Positions 25,859 to 35,745 are shown, counted from the stretch's first letter. The stretch is DNA of 64,000 nucleotides from Ravibacter sp037191015 (GCA_037191015.1 JBBCKD010000032.1:62001-126000), one strand, 5' to 3'. The notes: generated by a model from the letters alone, not told the origin. A program made the numbers and translations.

Positions 25859-28711
25859 ATGAATTTTACGATAATGAAAATAGTAATCTATATACTATTG
25901 CTGGCTTGTCTTGGGTTTACCAACGCGGCATTCGCACAGGCCGATAGCGTTTCAACAGAAGCCGGCAGCCAGGATAGCCAGAAAGTAAATGTCGCTTTCG
26001 GAAAAAAAAGTAAGGACGAAATAACCGGGGCGGTCGCGGTTTCCGATATCAAGGCCGCTGTCAGTTCCGACTATAACATCTTTCTGGGCAGCTTCCTGAC
26101 GGCGCGTACGCTCGGGATGATAGGCAGCAACAACATCCGCGGCCTGGGCGTCGGGCTCGAGGTGGCAAGCCTTACCGGGAGCGGGCCTGCAAGCGGAAAT
26201 GCGCTCTATATAGTCGACGGCTTACCGAGAGACCTGGAAGGCTTGCGCTTTTCGGAGATCGAGAGTATTACGGTGCTGAAAGATGTCAACGCGGCAGTCC
26301 TTTACGGAAGCGCGGCGGTAAACGGCGTGATACTGATCACCACCAAACGGGGGCTCAGCAACAAGCCGACGGCTACCGTGTCTGTAAACAGAGGTGTCTT
26401 TATCCCCCAGGCTCTGCCCAAATACCTGAGCTCGGCAGACTATATGGAATGGTATAACCGTGCGCGCCTGAGCGACGGCCAGAGCCCCCAGTTTAGCGAT
26501 GAAATGATCCAAAACTACCGCAACGGAAACCCCTACCGGTATCCCAGCGTCGATTATTACTCCAGCGACTATCTCCGCCCTAACAAGGTTTATAATGACG
26601 TGGTCACCGAGTTTTCGGGCGGGGACGAAAATGCACGCTTCTATACCAACCTGGGTTGGCGCTCCGCCGGCGGACTCCTCAATTTCGGAGAAGCGGCAAA
26701 TGCCCGGAACAACCTCTTCAACGTCAGGGGCAATGTTGATCTGAAGGTAAATCCCTGGATCAATACCGCGATCGACGCCGCTGCGATTTTCGCCCAGGAC
26801 AAGGGCGCAAGAGGCGACTTCTGGAATTCGGCTGCCAATACACGCCCGAATGAATTTGCACCTTTGATCCCTTTCGACCTGATCGACCCGGAGAACGCCC
26901 TTCTGAAGGGACGCAAAAACGATGTCGAAGGCAAGTACCTGCTCGGGGGCACCTCCGCTTTCCTGACCAACCCCATCGCAGACTCCTATTCGGGAGGCGT
27001 ATTCGAAGGGATCTTCAGGAAATTTACTTTCAATAACCGCATCAATTTCGACCTCGACCGGTTCGCGAAAGGATTCTCTTTCCATACCAACATCAGCTTC
27101 GATTATTTCACCGGTTACGGACAGACCGTCGCCAACCAGTACTCGGTCTATACCCCGACCTGGGATCCCAACCAGGACCGGATCACCGGACTGGTGCAGC
27201 ACGGCCAGGACGCCCGGTCCGGTATACAGACAGTCACGGATCCCTATTTCAGGAGACGCATAGGATTCTCCGGTCTTTTGAATTACGAGCGGCAATTTGA
27301 CGACAAGCACCGGATCAGCGGAAAGCTGATCGCTTTCGGTAGCGTGTTTAAGGAAAGGGACAATGCATTTGACGGGATTGACAATTTACAGGGCTTTAAG
27401 CAGGCAAACCTCGGACTTCAACTTGCATACGCTTACGACAGCAAATACGTGGTCGATTTCAGCAGCGCTGTCGTCAACTCCATCAAGCTCCCGCCCAACA
27501 ACCGCATCGGGTTCTCGCCTACGCTCGGCGTGGCATGGGTAGCGTCATCCGAAGATTTTCTGGCCGACAACCCGGTGATCGATTACCTGAAGCTGCGCCT
27601 TTCGGGAGGAGTGATAAAATCGGATATGCCGATCGGCGGCTTCTTTTACTATGATCACCGGTATGCAGGGTCGGGAAACTATACCTGGTATGAAGGAGGG
27701 CGCAGCCGTGCCTCGACCGTTTCGAGCTGGCTGGGCAACATGAGCCTGGGCTATTCAGGCAGGAACGAGGTCAACCTGGGCCTGGAGACGCTCTTGTTTA
27801 ACAAATCATTCGGGATAGAAGCTAACCTGTTCTACGACTACTACAACAAGCTTGTCGTCCGTCCGGGCACCCAGTTCCCCAGCTTTTATACCGACTTTAT
27901 CTCCTTCCGGAATTTCGAAGCCGACCGTTACACCGGCGCCGAGCTGGGGCTGAGCTACAACAGGCAAATCGGCGACTGGCGCGTTTTCGCCGGGGTCAAT
28001 ATGCTCTACGTCACATCGAAACGCATGATCGTCGACGAAGCCTATGACTTCGATTACCTGAACCGGAAAGGTCGTCCCAGGGACGCTACTTTCGGCCTGG
28101 AAGCAGTAGGGCTTTTCCAGAACCAGGCCGAGATCGACAACAGCCCGATACAAACCTTCGGAACGGTAAGGCCCGGGGACATCAGGTATAAGGACCAGAA
28201 CGGGGACGGCATTATCAATTCCAACGATGAAGTGTACCTCAGGCGCTACCAGGCGCCCCTGTCCGGCGGCTTGCAGCTGAACATCGGGTATAAGAATTTT
28301 AACCTCTTCATGCTCGGCGAGGCGCGCTTCGGGGTCGACAACTTCCGGGAAGGCAACTATTTCTGGCTCGACGGTACCAAAAAATATTCGGAAACAGCGC
28401 TCAACAGCTGGACGCCGGAAACGGCGCAAACCGCCACTCATCCGCGGCTCAGCTCGCAAACCAACAGCAACAACCACAGGAGATCGACCTGGTGGCTGTA
28501 CAACGACAATTTCTTCCAGCTGCGCAGGATGCAGCTGACCTACGATTTCGGGAAAGACCTGGCAGGCAAGCTGGGTATGAGCAACCTGAGGATCTTCGCC
28601 AATGCTACCGACCTGTTCCAGCTTGCGCCGAACAAGGACATCCGGAAAGTCAGGGTCGGAGGCGAGCCGAATTACCACTCATTTTCCCTGGGATTGACCG
28701 CGGATTTCTAA
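25859..28711 (+). CDS. Second SusC-like TonB-linked outer membrane protein, lacking STN and regulatory domains
   Basis: A 950-residue transporter of the SusC/RagA family in a minimal form. After the signal peptide (to about residue 27, AAFAQ) there is no STN and no carboxypeptidase-like domain. About 45 residues (VNVAFGKKSKDEITGAVAV) lead into a plug with GNALYIVDGLPRDLEGL and SITVLKDVNAAVLYGSAAVNGVILITTKRG. The barrel ends in ...SFSLGLTADF, with a terminal Phe. The TonB box may be the VNVAFGKK segment. It differs strongly from the SusC upstream, so it is not a recent duplication. It pairs with the SusD 21 nt downstream. An internal start at the second Met (25874) is possible. Confidence 0.93.
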   Translation: MNFTIMKIVIYILLLACLGFTNAAFAQADSVSTEAGSQDSQKVNVAFGKKSKDEITGAVAVSDIKAAVSSDYNIFLGSFLTARTLGMIGSNNIRGLGVGLEVASLTGSGPASGNALYIVDGLPRDLEGLRFSEIESITVLKDVNAAVLYGSAAVNGVILITTKRGLSNKPTATVSVNRGVFIPQALPKYLSSADYMEWYNRARLSDGQSPQFSDEMIQNYRNGNPYRYPSVDYYSSDYLRPNKVYNDVVTEFSGGDENARFYTNLGWRSAGGLLNFGEAANARNNLFNVRGNVDLKVNPWINTAIDAAAIFAQDKGARGDFWNSAANTRPNEFAPLIPFDLIDPENALLKGRKNDVEGKYLLGGTSAFLTNPIADSYSGGVFEGIFRKFTFNNRINFDLDRFAKGFSFHTNISFDYFTGYGQTVANQYSVYTPTWDPNQDRITGLVQHGQDARSGIQTVTDPYFRRRIGFSGLLNYERQFDDKHRISGKLIAFGSVFKERDNAFDGIDNLQGFKQANLGLQLAYAYDSKYVVDFSSAVVNSIKLPPNNRIGFSPTLGVAWVASSEDFLADNPVIDYLKLRLSGGVIKSDMPIGGFFYYDHRYAGSGNYTWYEGGRSRASTVSSWLGNMSLGYSGRNEVNLGLETLLFNKSFGIEANLFYDYYNKLVVRPGTQFPSFYTDFISFRNFEADRYTGAELGLSYNRQIGDWRVFAGVNMLYVTSKRMIVDEAYDFDYLNRKGRPRDATFGLEAVGLFQNQAEIDNSPIQTFGTVRPGDIRYKDQNGDGIINSNDEVYLRRYQAPLSGGLQLNIGYKNFNLFMLGEARFGVDNFREGNYFWLDGTKKYSETALNSWTPETAQTATHPRLSSQTNSNNHRRSTWWLYNDNFFQLRRMQLTYDFGKDLAGKLGMSNLRIFANATDLFQLAPNKDIRKVRVGGEPNYHSFSLGLTADF

Positions 28712-28732
28712 CTATTAATTTGCAGAGAAAAC

Positions 28733-30499
28733 ATGAAGATCGATATCAAAATATGGGTAACCGGCCTGTTGCTTTGCTGCATTGCATCGTGCACGATGCT
28801 GGAGCCCGAAAATGACAACCACAATACGCTCGACCGTGTATACCGGGATCCTGCCTTTGCAGAAGGGCTGCTGCTCCGGGCCTATAACCTCGTCCCCACC
28901 AATAACTACTCCTTCGACGACGTGGCTACCGACGACGCGGTAAGCAACAACAGGACCAGCGACTACCTGAGAATGGCTACCGGCGAATGGACTGCCAGGT
29001 TTAACCCGCAAAGCATGTGGGACAATGCCAATCTCGCCGTTATGTACATCAACCAGTTCCTTTCGGTGGTGGACGAAGTTCCCTGGAAACGTACGAACCC
29101 TGAAGTTGCAAAGCTGTACGTCCGGCGGTTCAAGGGGGAATCGTATGCGCTCAGGGCGATGTTCAAGTATTACCTGCTGCGGAACCACGGCGGCCTCGAC
29201 GCAGGCGGTACCCGGCTGGGAATCCCGATTTACAATCAATTTCTGGAAGACAGGGACGGTTTCTCCACTCCGAGGGCCGGCTTTGACGAAACGATGCAAA
29301 GCATCTATGCCGATGTAGAGGAAGCCCTCAAATACCTGCCGATGGATTTCGGGAATATCGCTTCGCTGGACCAGCTTCAGGGAACGCCGCTTAGTGACGT
29401 CAGCTCGACGCAGTTCTATAACGACGTTTTCGGGGATTTTTCCCAGCAGCGCATGACGGCGCGCCATGCATTGGCTATCAAGTCAAAAGCAGCGCTGCTT
29501 GCGGCCAGTCCCGCATTCAATACCGAAAACAATGCCACACTGTGGACTGAGGCTGCAAACCAGGCGGCCATGCTGCTGAACGATATCAACGGCGTAAGCG
29601 GTATCAACCCGAACGGCCATCTTTTTTATCTTGCCGCTCAGGTCAACGAAGCGGATATCACCGGCGGCGACAGGAAAGACCTGACCGAAATTATGTGGCG
29701 GAGGCCCCTCACAACCGACCGGGACCGGGAAACTGCCAATTTCCCTCCCAGCCTGTACGGTCAGGGCGCAATCAACCCGACGCAAAACCTGGTCGATGCC
29801 TTCCCTATGGCCAACGGGTACCCCATCTCGCATCCCGAGTCGAAATATGATGCCTCGAATCCCTATCAGGGCCGCGATCCGAGGTTTGGTCATTATATCG
29901 TGTACAACGGCAGCAGACTGAGGAACACCGAGATCAGGACAGATGTAGACGGGGGTGATAACGGGATCGAAATGCTGCCTACCTCTACCCGTACCGGCTA
30001 CTATCTCAAGAAGCTGCTCAGGGAAGACGTCAACGTAAATCCGGCTTCTCCATCCAACCAGAGACATTTCAATACCCACATCCGCTACACCGAGATCTTT
30101 CTCAACTACGCGGAAGCAGCCAACGAGGCATGGGGCCCTGACGGGACCGGCACGAATGCATTTTCTGCAAGGGACGTGATCGCCGCTATCCGGAAAAGGG
30201 CCGGTATCGTCCAACCCGACCTTTACCTCGCCGGGGTGCAGACCAGGGAGGACTTCCGTGAGCTGATCCGCAACGAGAGAAGGCTGGAGCTGTGCTTCGA
30301 AGGGTTCCGCTTCTGGGATCTCCGTCGCTGGAAGCTCGACCTGAGCATACCGGTCAAAGGCGTCCGGATATCCAACGGTTCCTACCAGTATTTCGATGTA
30401 GAGCCCAGGGCTTATGATAACAGCTTCATGCACTACGGACCTATTCCCGACAGGGAGATCACCAAGTTTCAATTGGTTCAGAATAAAGGATGGAATTAA
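28733..30499 (+). CDS. Second SusD/RagB family lipoprotein
   Basis: A 588-residue lipoprotein with lipobox IASC near residue 23. SusD landmarks are present: FAEGLLLRAYNLVP near the N-terminus, the KGESYALRAMFKYYLLRNHGG helix, RNERRLELCFEGFRFWDLRRWK and the C-terminal PIPDREITKFQLVQNKGWN. It likely caps the second SusC encoded just upstream. The downstream surface lipoprotein gene starts 2 nt after its stop, so the three are probably co-translated from one message. Confidence 0.94.
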   Translation: MKIDIKIWVTGLLLCCIASCTMLEPENDNHNTLDRVYRDPAFAEGLLLRAYNLVPTNNYSFDDVATDDAVSNNRTSDYLRMATGEWTARFNPQSMWDNANLAVMYINQFLSVVDEVPWKRTNPEVAKLYVRRFKGESYALRAMFKYYLLRNHGGLDAGGTRLGIPIYNQFLEDRDGFSTPRAGFDETMQSIYADVEEALKYLPMDFGNIASLDQLQGTPLSDVSSTQFYNDVFGDFSQQRMTARHALAIKSKAALLAASPAFNTENNATLWTEAANQAAMLLNDINGVSGINPNGHLFYLAAQVNEADITGGDRKDLTEIMWRRPLTTDRDRETANFPPSLYGQGAINPTQNLVDAFPMANGYPISHPESKYDASNPYQGRDPRFGHYIVYNGSRLRNTEIRTDVDGGDNGIEMLPTSTRTGYYLKKLLREDVNVNPASPSNQRHFNTHIRYTEIFLNYAEAANEAWGPDGTGTNAFSARDVIAAIRKRAGIVQPDLYLAGVQTREDFRELIRNERRLELCFEGFRFWDLRRWKLDLSIPVKGVRISNGSYQYFDVEPRAYDNSFMHYGPIPDREITKFQLVQNKGWN

Positions 30500-30501
30500 T
30501 T

Positions 30502-31542
30502 ATGCAACCCGGAAAAAAAGATTTTATGCAAAAATTATTAGTAGCCGTATTTCTGATGGCCGGTGTCTACGCCTGTAAGAACGCCGAAATCGACCACCCG
30601 GACTTTGACTACACTACCGGATACTTCCCTTATCAATACCCGGTAAGAACGCTGGTACTGGGGGATGACATTTACGACAACTCCAACGACAACGCGCATA
30701 AGTTCGTGATTTCCGTAGCGATGGGAGGCGTGTATGAGAATAAAAAAGACCGTACGTTCAGCTTCCGCGTTGACGAAACGCTCTGTAACAACGCTGTCTT
30801 CAATGCTGCCGGTGATGAAATACTACCTCTTCCGGCCAGTTATTACAGCCTGAGCTCTCCCGGTACGATCGTCATACCCGGCGGTAAAGTAAACGGCGGA
30901 GTAGAGGTGCAGCTCACCGATGCATTTTTCAGCGATCCGAAGGCGATCACGCTGGGCTATGTCGTTCCGCTGGTGCTTACCGGGTCTAACGACGTGGATT
31001 CGATCCTGGTCGGCAACTCAACTTTGGATCAGCCCGACAGGCGCATTGCCGGGAACTGGGTAGCGGCACCTAAAGACTTCACACTGTTCGCCGTAAAATA
31101 TATCAACGAGTTCCACGGAAACTATTTCCATTCAGGCGAAGCTTATGTAGCCGATGCCGCGGGCAAGCGGCTGGATGAACGTGTATATAAAAAAGCGTAT
31201 GTTGAGCAGAATGAAGTACGGCTCCTGACCACTACCGCCAGGAACCAGGTAAAGCTGAGTACTTTCCTGCAGTCGGATACCCTGACGGGACAGATCAATA
31301 TGCTGCTCGACTTTAACGGCAACCAGTGCACGGTCTCTTCCGCAGATACCAATTTCGTCATAACCGGTACGGGAGAGTTCAGGAAGGACGCCTTTGAGTG
31401 GGGTAATAAGAAACGGAACGGCATTACGCTGACGTACGAGGTTACCGACGGCGTCAATACCTACCATGCCAAAGATGAGCTGGTGGCCCGCGACAGGGCT
31501 GTGAAAATGGAAACTTTCACACCCGCCGTCATTCAGCAGTAA
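30502..31542 (+). CDS. DUF1735-type surface lipoprotein of the polysaccharide utilisation locus
   Basis: A 346-residue predicted surface lipoprotein (lipobox GVYAC). The central part (residues about 40-150: HKFVISVAMGGVYENKKDRTFSF, LPASYYSLSSPGTIVIPGGKV and LGYVVPLVLTGS) matches the DUF1735 beta-sandwich found in SusE-like and BT_3987-like proteins. The C-terminal half (from about 195) is a lipocalin-like module of unknown role, as in DUF5627-type proteins. Such proteins usually bind the glycan at the cell surface. I chose the ATG 2 nt after the SusD stop. An overlapping ATG at 30490 and a later one at 30526, directly before the hydrophobic signal, are alternatives. Confidence 0.82.
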   Translation: MQPGKKDFMQKLLVAVFLMAGVYACKNAEIDHPDFDYTTGYFPYQYPVRTLVLGDDIYDNSNDNAHKFVISVAMGGVYENKKDRTFSFRVDETLCNNAVFNAAGDEILPLPASYYSLSSPGTIVIPGGKVNGGVEVQLTDAFFSDPKAITLGYVVPLVLTGSNDVDSILVGNSTLDQPDRRIAGNWVAAPKDFTLFAVKYINEFHGNYFHSGEAYVADAAGKRLDERVYKKAYVEQNEVRLLTTTARNQVKLSTFLQSDTLTGQINMLLDFNGNQCTVSSADTNFVITGTGEFRKDAFEWGNKKRNGITLTYEVTDGVNTYHAKDELVARDRAVKMETFTPAVIQQ

Positions 31543-31578
31543 AATTGTCGGATATTAGAAGTCAGCTTTCGGAAAACC

Positions 31579-33456
31579 ATGAAAAAAACCTCCTTTTCCC
31601 TTCTTATCGTCCTGGTCACAGCCTGCGGGGTCTTTGCGCAGGCCGTGACCGGAACGGACCAGATCCCTGCCCGTCTGAAACAGCTCGGCGGGGAACATCC
31701 CCGTATCCTGATCAGGAAGGGCGATATCGAATCTCTCCGGGGCGGTATCCCGGGCAGCGCCCTCAAATCCAGGATCCACCACGATATCCTGGAAGCATGC
31801 GACGCCATACTGGAGATGCCCCAACTCAAAAGAGAGCTGGAGGGGCGCAGGCTGCTCGGCAAATCCCGGGAAAGCCTGAGAAGGATCTTCTACCTGTCGT
31901 ATGGCTACCGGATGACCGGGAAACCGGCCTATCTCAAAAGAGCGGAAGAAGAAATACTCACCGTTTGCCGGTTTTCCGACTGGAACCCGTCCCATTTCCT
32001 CGATGTGGGCGAAATGACCATGTCGGTAGCCATCGGCTACGACTGGCTGTACGACAAGCTATCCGAAGAAACCCGGCGGATTGCCCGCGAGGCGATCGTT
32101 GAAAAAGGGATTAACCCATCCTATAACAAAGACTATAACTGGTTTGTAAAAGGCACCAACAACTGGAACCAGGTGTGTCATGCCGGAATGGTGTTCGGGG
32201 CCCTCGCCATTGCCGAATTCCATCCGGAGCTCAGCGCGGATATCATACGGAGGGCTATCGAATTTGTGCCTAACTCCATGCAGTTTTACGCTCCCGACGG
32301 CGCCTACCCGGAGGGATATATGTACTGGGACTACGGCACGAGTTTCAACGTGTTGCTGATCGACGCTATTGAAAAAGCGTTTGGCAACGATTTCGGGCTA
32401 AGCAGGCAGGAAGGCTTCCTGAAAACAGCAGCCTACGAGCAAAACATGATAGGACCCGCCCTGCTGGTACACAACTGGGGCGATTCAGGCCCCCGCGCTA
32501 CTATTTCGCCGGCGCTGTTCTGGTTTGCCCGGAAAACAGACGATCCTACCCTGCTATGGTTCCAGAATAAGATTATTGCCGACAAAGACAGGCGGTTTAC
32601 GGGCGACCGGATCCTTCCGGCGCTGATCCTGTGGGCAGGCCGGATGGAGGTCGATCGCGTCAACCCGCCGTCTGAAAAGGTATGGACAGGCCAGGGAAAA
32701 AGCCCGGTAGGGCTGATGCGGACTTCCTGGACTGATCCTGAGCCTGTTTTCGTAGGGTTTAAAGCAGGATCGGCATCAGTAAGTCATGCGCACATGGATG
32801 CAGGCAGCTTTGTGATCGATGCAAAGGGAGAGCGCTGGGCGATGGATTTCGGTATGCAGAACTATCATTCCCTCGAAAGCCGGGGCGTCAACCTATGGAA
32901 CATGACGCAGGACTCCGAGCGCTGGAAGGTATTCCGGTACAATAACTTTGTCCATAATACCATCACGGTGAATGACCAGTTGCACAATGTAAAAGGATAT
33001 TCAAAAATAGAACGTTCGTCCGATCAGCCTGATAACATGTTTTTTACGACAGATCTGACCGAAATGTTCACGCCGCATATCGGAAAAGCGAAAAGAGCAA
33101 TCAGGTTGCAGGATAAGAGCCGGGTAATTATCCGGGATGAGATCACGACCGGCCGGAACGGGGCAAAAGTCCGCTGGTCTTTCCTGACACCGGCACAAGT
33201 CAGGATCGTCGGCAACGACCTGGTTGAGCTCACGCAGAACAGCAAGACCATGTACCTGCGGTTTAACAGCAGCGCCGGGTTAGTTTTAAAAACCTGGCCT
33301 ACCGTTTCTCCGAATGATTACGATGCCGATAACGGTAATACTGTGGTAGTAGGATTTGAAGCTGAGCTTCCCGGGGATAAGACCGATTTCTTTAACGTTA
33401 TTTTCAGTGACGAAAAAGAAGGCGGAATGCCTGTAAAACCAATTGACGAGTGGTAG
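31579..33456 (+). CDS. Heparinase II/III family protein (polysaccharide lyase-like)
   Basis: A 625-residue secreted enzyme with a signal peptide (cleavage after VFAQ, about residue 21). The N-terminal half is an alpha/alpha toroid (DVGEMTMSVAIGYDWLYDKL, GTNNWNQVCHAGM). The C-terminal half is a beta-sandwich beginning with the heparinase II/III signature SASVSHAHMDAGSFVIDAKGERW, cited here by its ends SHAHMDAGSF and GERWAMDFG. In this family the Asn, His and Tyr residues of those segments eliminate uronate-containing chains (heparin, alginate, related glycans). It is the only degradative enzyme in the locus. Because no glycoside hydrolase or unsaturated-uronate hydrolase accompanies it, the exact substrate cannot be deduced. 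Confidence 0.88.
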   Translation: MKKTSFSLLIVLVTACGVFAQAVTGTDQIPARLKQLGGEHPRILIRKGDIESLRGGIPGSALKSRIHHDILEACDAILEMPQLKRELEGRRLLGKSRESLRRIFYLSYGYRMTGKPAYLKRAEEEILTVCRFSDWNPSHFLDVGEMTMSVAIGYDWLYDKLSEETRRIAREAIVEKGINPSYNKDYNWFVKGTNNWNQVCHAGMVFGALAIAEFHPELSADIIRRAIEFVPNSMQFYAPDGAYPEGYMYWDYGTSFNVLLIDAIEKAFGNDFGLSRQEGFLKTAAYEQNMIGPALLVHNWGDSGPRATISPALFWFARKTDDPTLLWFQNKIIADKDRRFTGDRILPALILWAGRMEVDRVNPPSEKVWTGQGKSPVGLMRTSWTDPEPVFVGFKAGSASVSHAHMDAGSFVIDAKGERWAMDFGMQNYHSLESRGVNLWNMTQDSERWKVFRYNNFVHNTITVNDQLHNVKGYSKIERSSDQPDNMFFTTDLTEMFTPHIGKAKRAIRLQDKSRVIIRDEITTGRNGAKVRWSFLTPAQVRIVGNDLVELTQNSKTMYLRFNSSAGLVLKTWPTVSPNDYDADNGNTVVVGFEAELPGDKTDFFNVIFSDEKEGGMPVKPIDEW

Positions 33457-33462
33457 CAGCCC

Positions 33463-34548
33463 CTACTCGAGATATCCCAGCAGAAGCAGGTAGGGTTGAT
33501 GGAAATGATGTACAAAAATCCGGGCGGGGTCGTCCGGGTACTTTTCATAATAGGCATTGTCGGGGGTCAGCACGATCATGTTCCCCGTTCTGACATAGTG
33601 ATTGCTATGATAGTATTCCGGGGCCTGGAAATCCGGCAAATACCCCCTGATAGCTTTATAAGTCATTTTACCGAGGTACTTTTCATAATTCCGCTGTGCT
33701 TTCAGGGTAGGTTTGCTAAGCTTTCCGTAAACGCGCTTCATTACCACATTCCTGGGGAATTTCATCTTTTTTATCATTCCCTTCGCGTGAACGAAAGGAT
33801 TGACCCTGTTGAAATCCTGAAGCGTCTGTATGGAAACCGGTGTTTCGGGTACCCAATCGGCTGAATTCACAATATTGAAGGCAAGGCCATTACCGGTCAA
33901 ATGCTCGTAGCCATAAGCAAAATACAGGTTGCCCGGCTTAGGCGCCGCGCTGCAGTAAGTCTTGAACCTAATGTCGGAAGGCAGGGCACCGGCCTGTCTC
34001 AGATGATAAAGATAGGCAGTCAGCAGGTAGGTTACCGCCCCACCCTGGCTATGCCCGGCCAGTATAAAGTCCCGCATCCCGGTTCCATACAACGATCGGA
34101 TATGCTGCACAATATCGTCTGCCATATACGCCAGGCTGAGCAGCCATCCCATATGTACGGCGGCGCGTTCATCAGTAGCCAGTGTATAGTCGAAAGATTT
34201 CCCTTCCGCTATCAGTAACCTGCCTTTCGCCGGCACCATAGCGGCATAAAGATTGGCCGACCAGCTTTCGGCTTTGTCAGTCGTGCCCCTGATGCTGATC
34301 ACCGCCCTGTCGTCACTCTTCCAAAGCTCCCAAAGGTTGTCGAGACCGGTGGCAGGCGACCTGTACACCCTCGAATACAGCCCGGGTTCGGGAATGGATT
34401 TCAGGTAACCGGAATCCAGCGCACAGGTACGGGCAGTAACCAGGAATATCTCCCGGAATTCGTCTTTTGAAAAACCGGGTTCAATCTGCTGACCGTAAGC
34501 GGCAAGCTGTGTAAACGCAGTTAAAAATACCAGGATATAACGCTTCAT
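33463..34548 (-). CDS. Lipase (class 3) family protein
   Basis: A 361-residue exported alpha/beta hydrolase with a signal peptide (to about residue 19, YGQQ). The nucleophile elbow is GHSQGGAVTYLLTAYL near residue 165, the class 3 lipase signature. The oxyanion-region strand is RAVISIRGTTDKAESW and the putative acid segment is NIVNSADWVPETP. A C-terminal basic extension (about 265-360) ends with a histidine-rich segment (FVHHFHQPYLLLLGYLE). It is convergent with the heparinase gene (6-nt gap) and sits 54 nt upstream of dnaJ, facing away from its promoter. A role in lipid or ester hydrolysis in the periplasm is likely; the substrate is unknown. Confidence 0.87.
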   Translation of the reverse strand: MKRYILVFLTAFTQLAAYGQQIEPGFSKDEFREIFLVTARTCALDSGYLKSIPEPGLYSRVYRSPATGLDNLWELWKSDDRAVISIRGTTDKAESWSANLYAAMVPAKGRLLIAEGKSFDYTLATDERAAVHMGWLLSLAYMADDIVQHIRSLYGTGMRDFILAGHSQGGAVTYLLTAYLYHLRQAGALPSDIRFKTYCSAAPKPGNLYFAYGYEHLTGNGLAFNIVNSADWVPETPVSIQTLQDFNRVNPFVHAKGMIKKMKFPRNVVMKRVYGKLSKPTLKAQRNYEKYLGKMTYKAIRGYLPDFQAPEYYHSNHYVRTGNMIVLTPDNAYYEKYPDDPARIFVHHFHQPYLLLLGYLE

Positions 34549-34602
34549 AGGATCAGGATTCAGTGTCAGTAAAATATCCGGTCCGGAGATCCTATTCCGG
34601 GA

Positions 34603-35745
34603 TCAGTGAAAGAAATCTTTCATCTTCTCAAAGAATCCCTTGTCATTCTTTCCGGGCTTGGGTGCAAAGTTCGGAGAATCCTTCAGTTTCTCAAGCGTGG
34701 CACGCTCTTCCGACGATAAATGCTGAGGGGTCCAGATGCTGACATGCACCAGCTGATCGCCCTTGACATAGCCGTTGAGGTCCTTGATCCCTTTACCCTT
34801 TAAGCGGAGTATTTTTCCCGACTGCGTACCCGGTTCTATATTGATCCGCGCTTTGCCGTCGATAGTCGGTATTTCGAGGGTAGTACCCAGCGAAGCATCT
34901 GCAAAATTAAGGTGCAGGTCAAACACGACATTATTACCGTCGCGCTTGAGCAGTTCGTCTTCCTCCTCGTCTATTACGATCAGGAGATCGCCGGGTATGC
35001 CGCCGCGGACCGGCGCATTCCCTTTTCCTGACATAGACAGCTGCATTCCTTCCCCTACCCCGCCCGGGATATTGAGCGTAATCATATCATCCTGCATCAG
35101 GCGGCCTTCTCCCGCACATGACTCACATCTCTCTTTCACGATCTTGCCGTCGCCGTTACAGGCAGGGCAGGTGCTGGTAGATACCATCTGTCCCATAATG
35201 GTATTAACGACCTTTCTTACCTGGCCGCTACCGTTACAGGTAGTACAATTGGTGAGGCTGTTCCCACCTTTTGATCCGTTCCCCGAGCAGCTGTTGCAGC
35301 TCACGTAACGCTTCACCTTGATTTTCTTTTCTACTCCGTTGGCAACTTCGCGGAGATTGAGCTTTAACTTGATTCTGAGATCAGTGCCCTTTTTACGGCG
35401 CTGTCCGCCGCCGAAAATATCTCCGAACGGGCTTCCCGCCCCCCCGAAAATATCCCCGAACTGGGAGAAGATATCTTCCATAGTGAAACCGCCGCCGAAT
35501 CCGCCGGCTGCCGCTCCACCCATACCCGCGTGACCAAACTGGTCATAACGCTGGCGTTTCGCTTCGTCGCTCAGTATGCTGTATGCCTCAGCCGCTTCCT
35601 TGAACCTCTCTTCAGCCTCAGTATCCCCGGGGTTTTTGTCAGGATGGTATTTAAACGCCAGGCCCCGGTAGGCCTTCTTTATCTCATCGGCTGTTGCGCT
35701 TCTGCCTACACCCAGAACTTCGTAGTAATCTCTTTTCTTTGCCAT
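34603..35745 (-). CDS. dnaJ: Molecular chaperone DnaJ
   Basis: A 380-residue Hsp40 co-chaperone that stimulates DnaK ATPase. The J domain has HPD at 34-36. A Gly/Phe-rich linker follows (about 75-115, with repeated GGFGG and GDIFGG). Four zinc-finger CxxCxGxG repeats (CNSCSGNG, CTTCNGSG, CPACNGDG, CESCAGEG) span about 150-215, and the C-terminal peptide-binding domains follow. All hallmark residues are present. It lies 23 nt downstream of grpE and is evidently co-transcribed with it; dnaK is not in the window. No heat-shock CIRCE element is seen. Confidence 0.97.
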   Translation of the reverse strand: MAKKRDYYEVLGVGRSATADEIKKAYRGLAFKYHPDKNPGDTEAEERFKEAAEAYSILSDEAKRQRYDQFGHAGMGGAAAGGFGGGFTMEDIFSQFGDIFGGAGSPFGDIFGGGQRRKKGTDLRIKLKLNLREVANGVEKKIKVKRYVSCNSCSGNGSKGGNSLTNCTTCNGSGQVRKVVNTIMGQMVSTSTCPACNGDGKIVKERCESCAGEGRLMQDDMITLNIPGGVGEGMQLSMSGKGNAPVRGGIPGDLLIVIDEEEDELLKRDGNNVVFDLHLNFADASLGTTLEIPTIDGKARINIEPGTQSGKILRLKGKGIKDLNGYVKGDQLVHVSIWTPQHLSSEERATLEKLKDSPNFAPKPGKNDKGFFEKMKDFFH

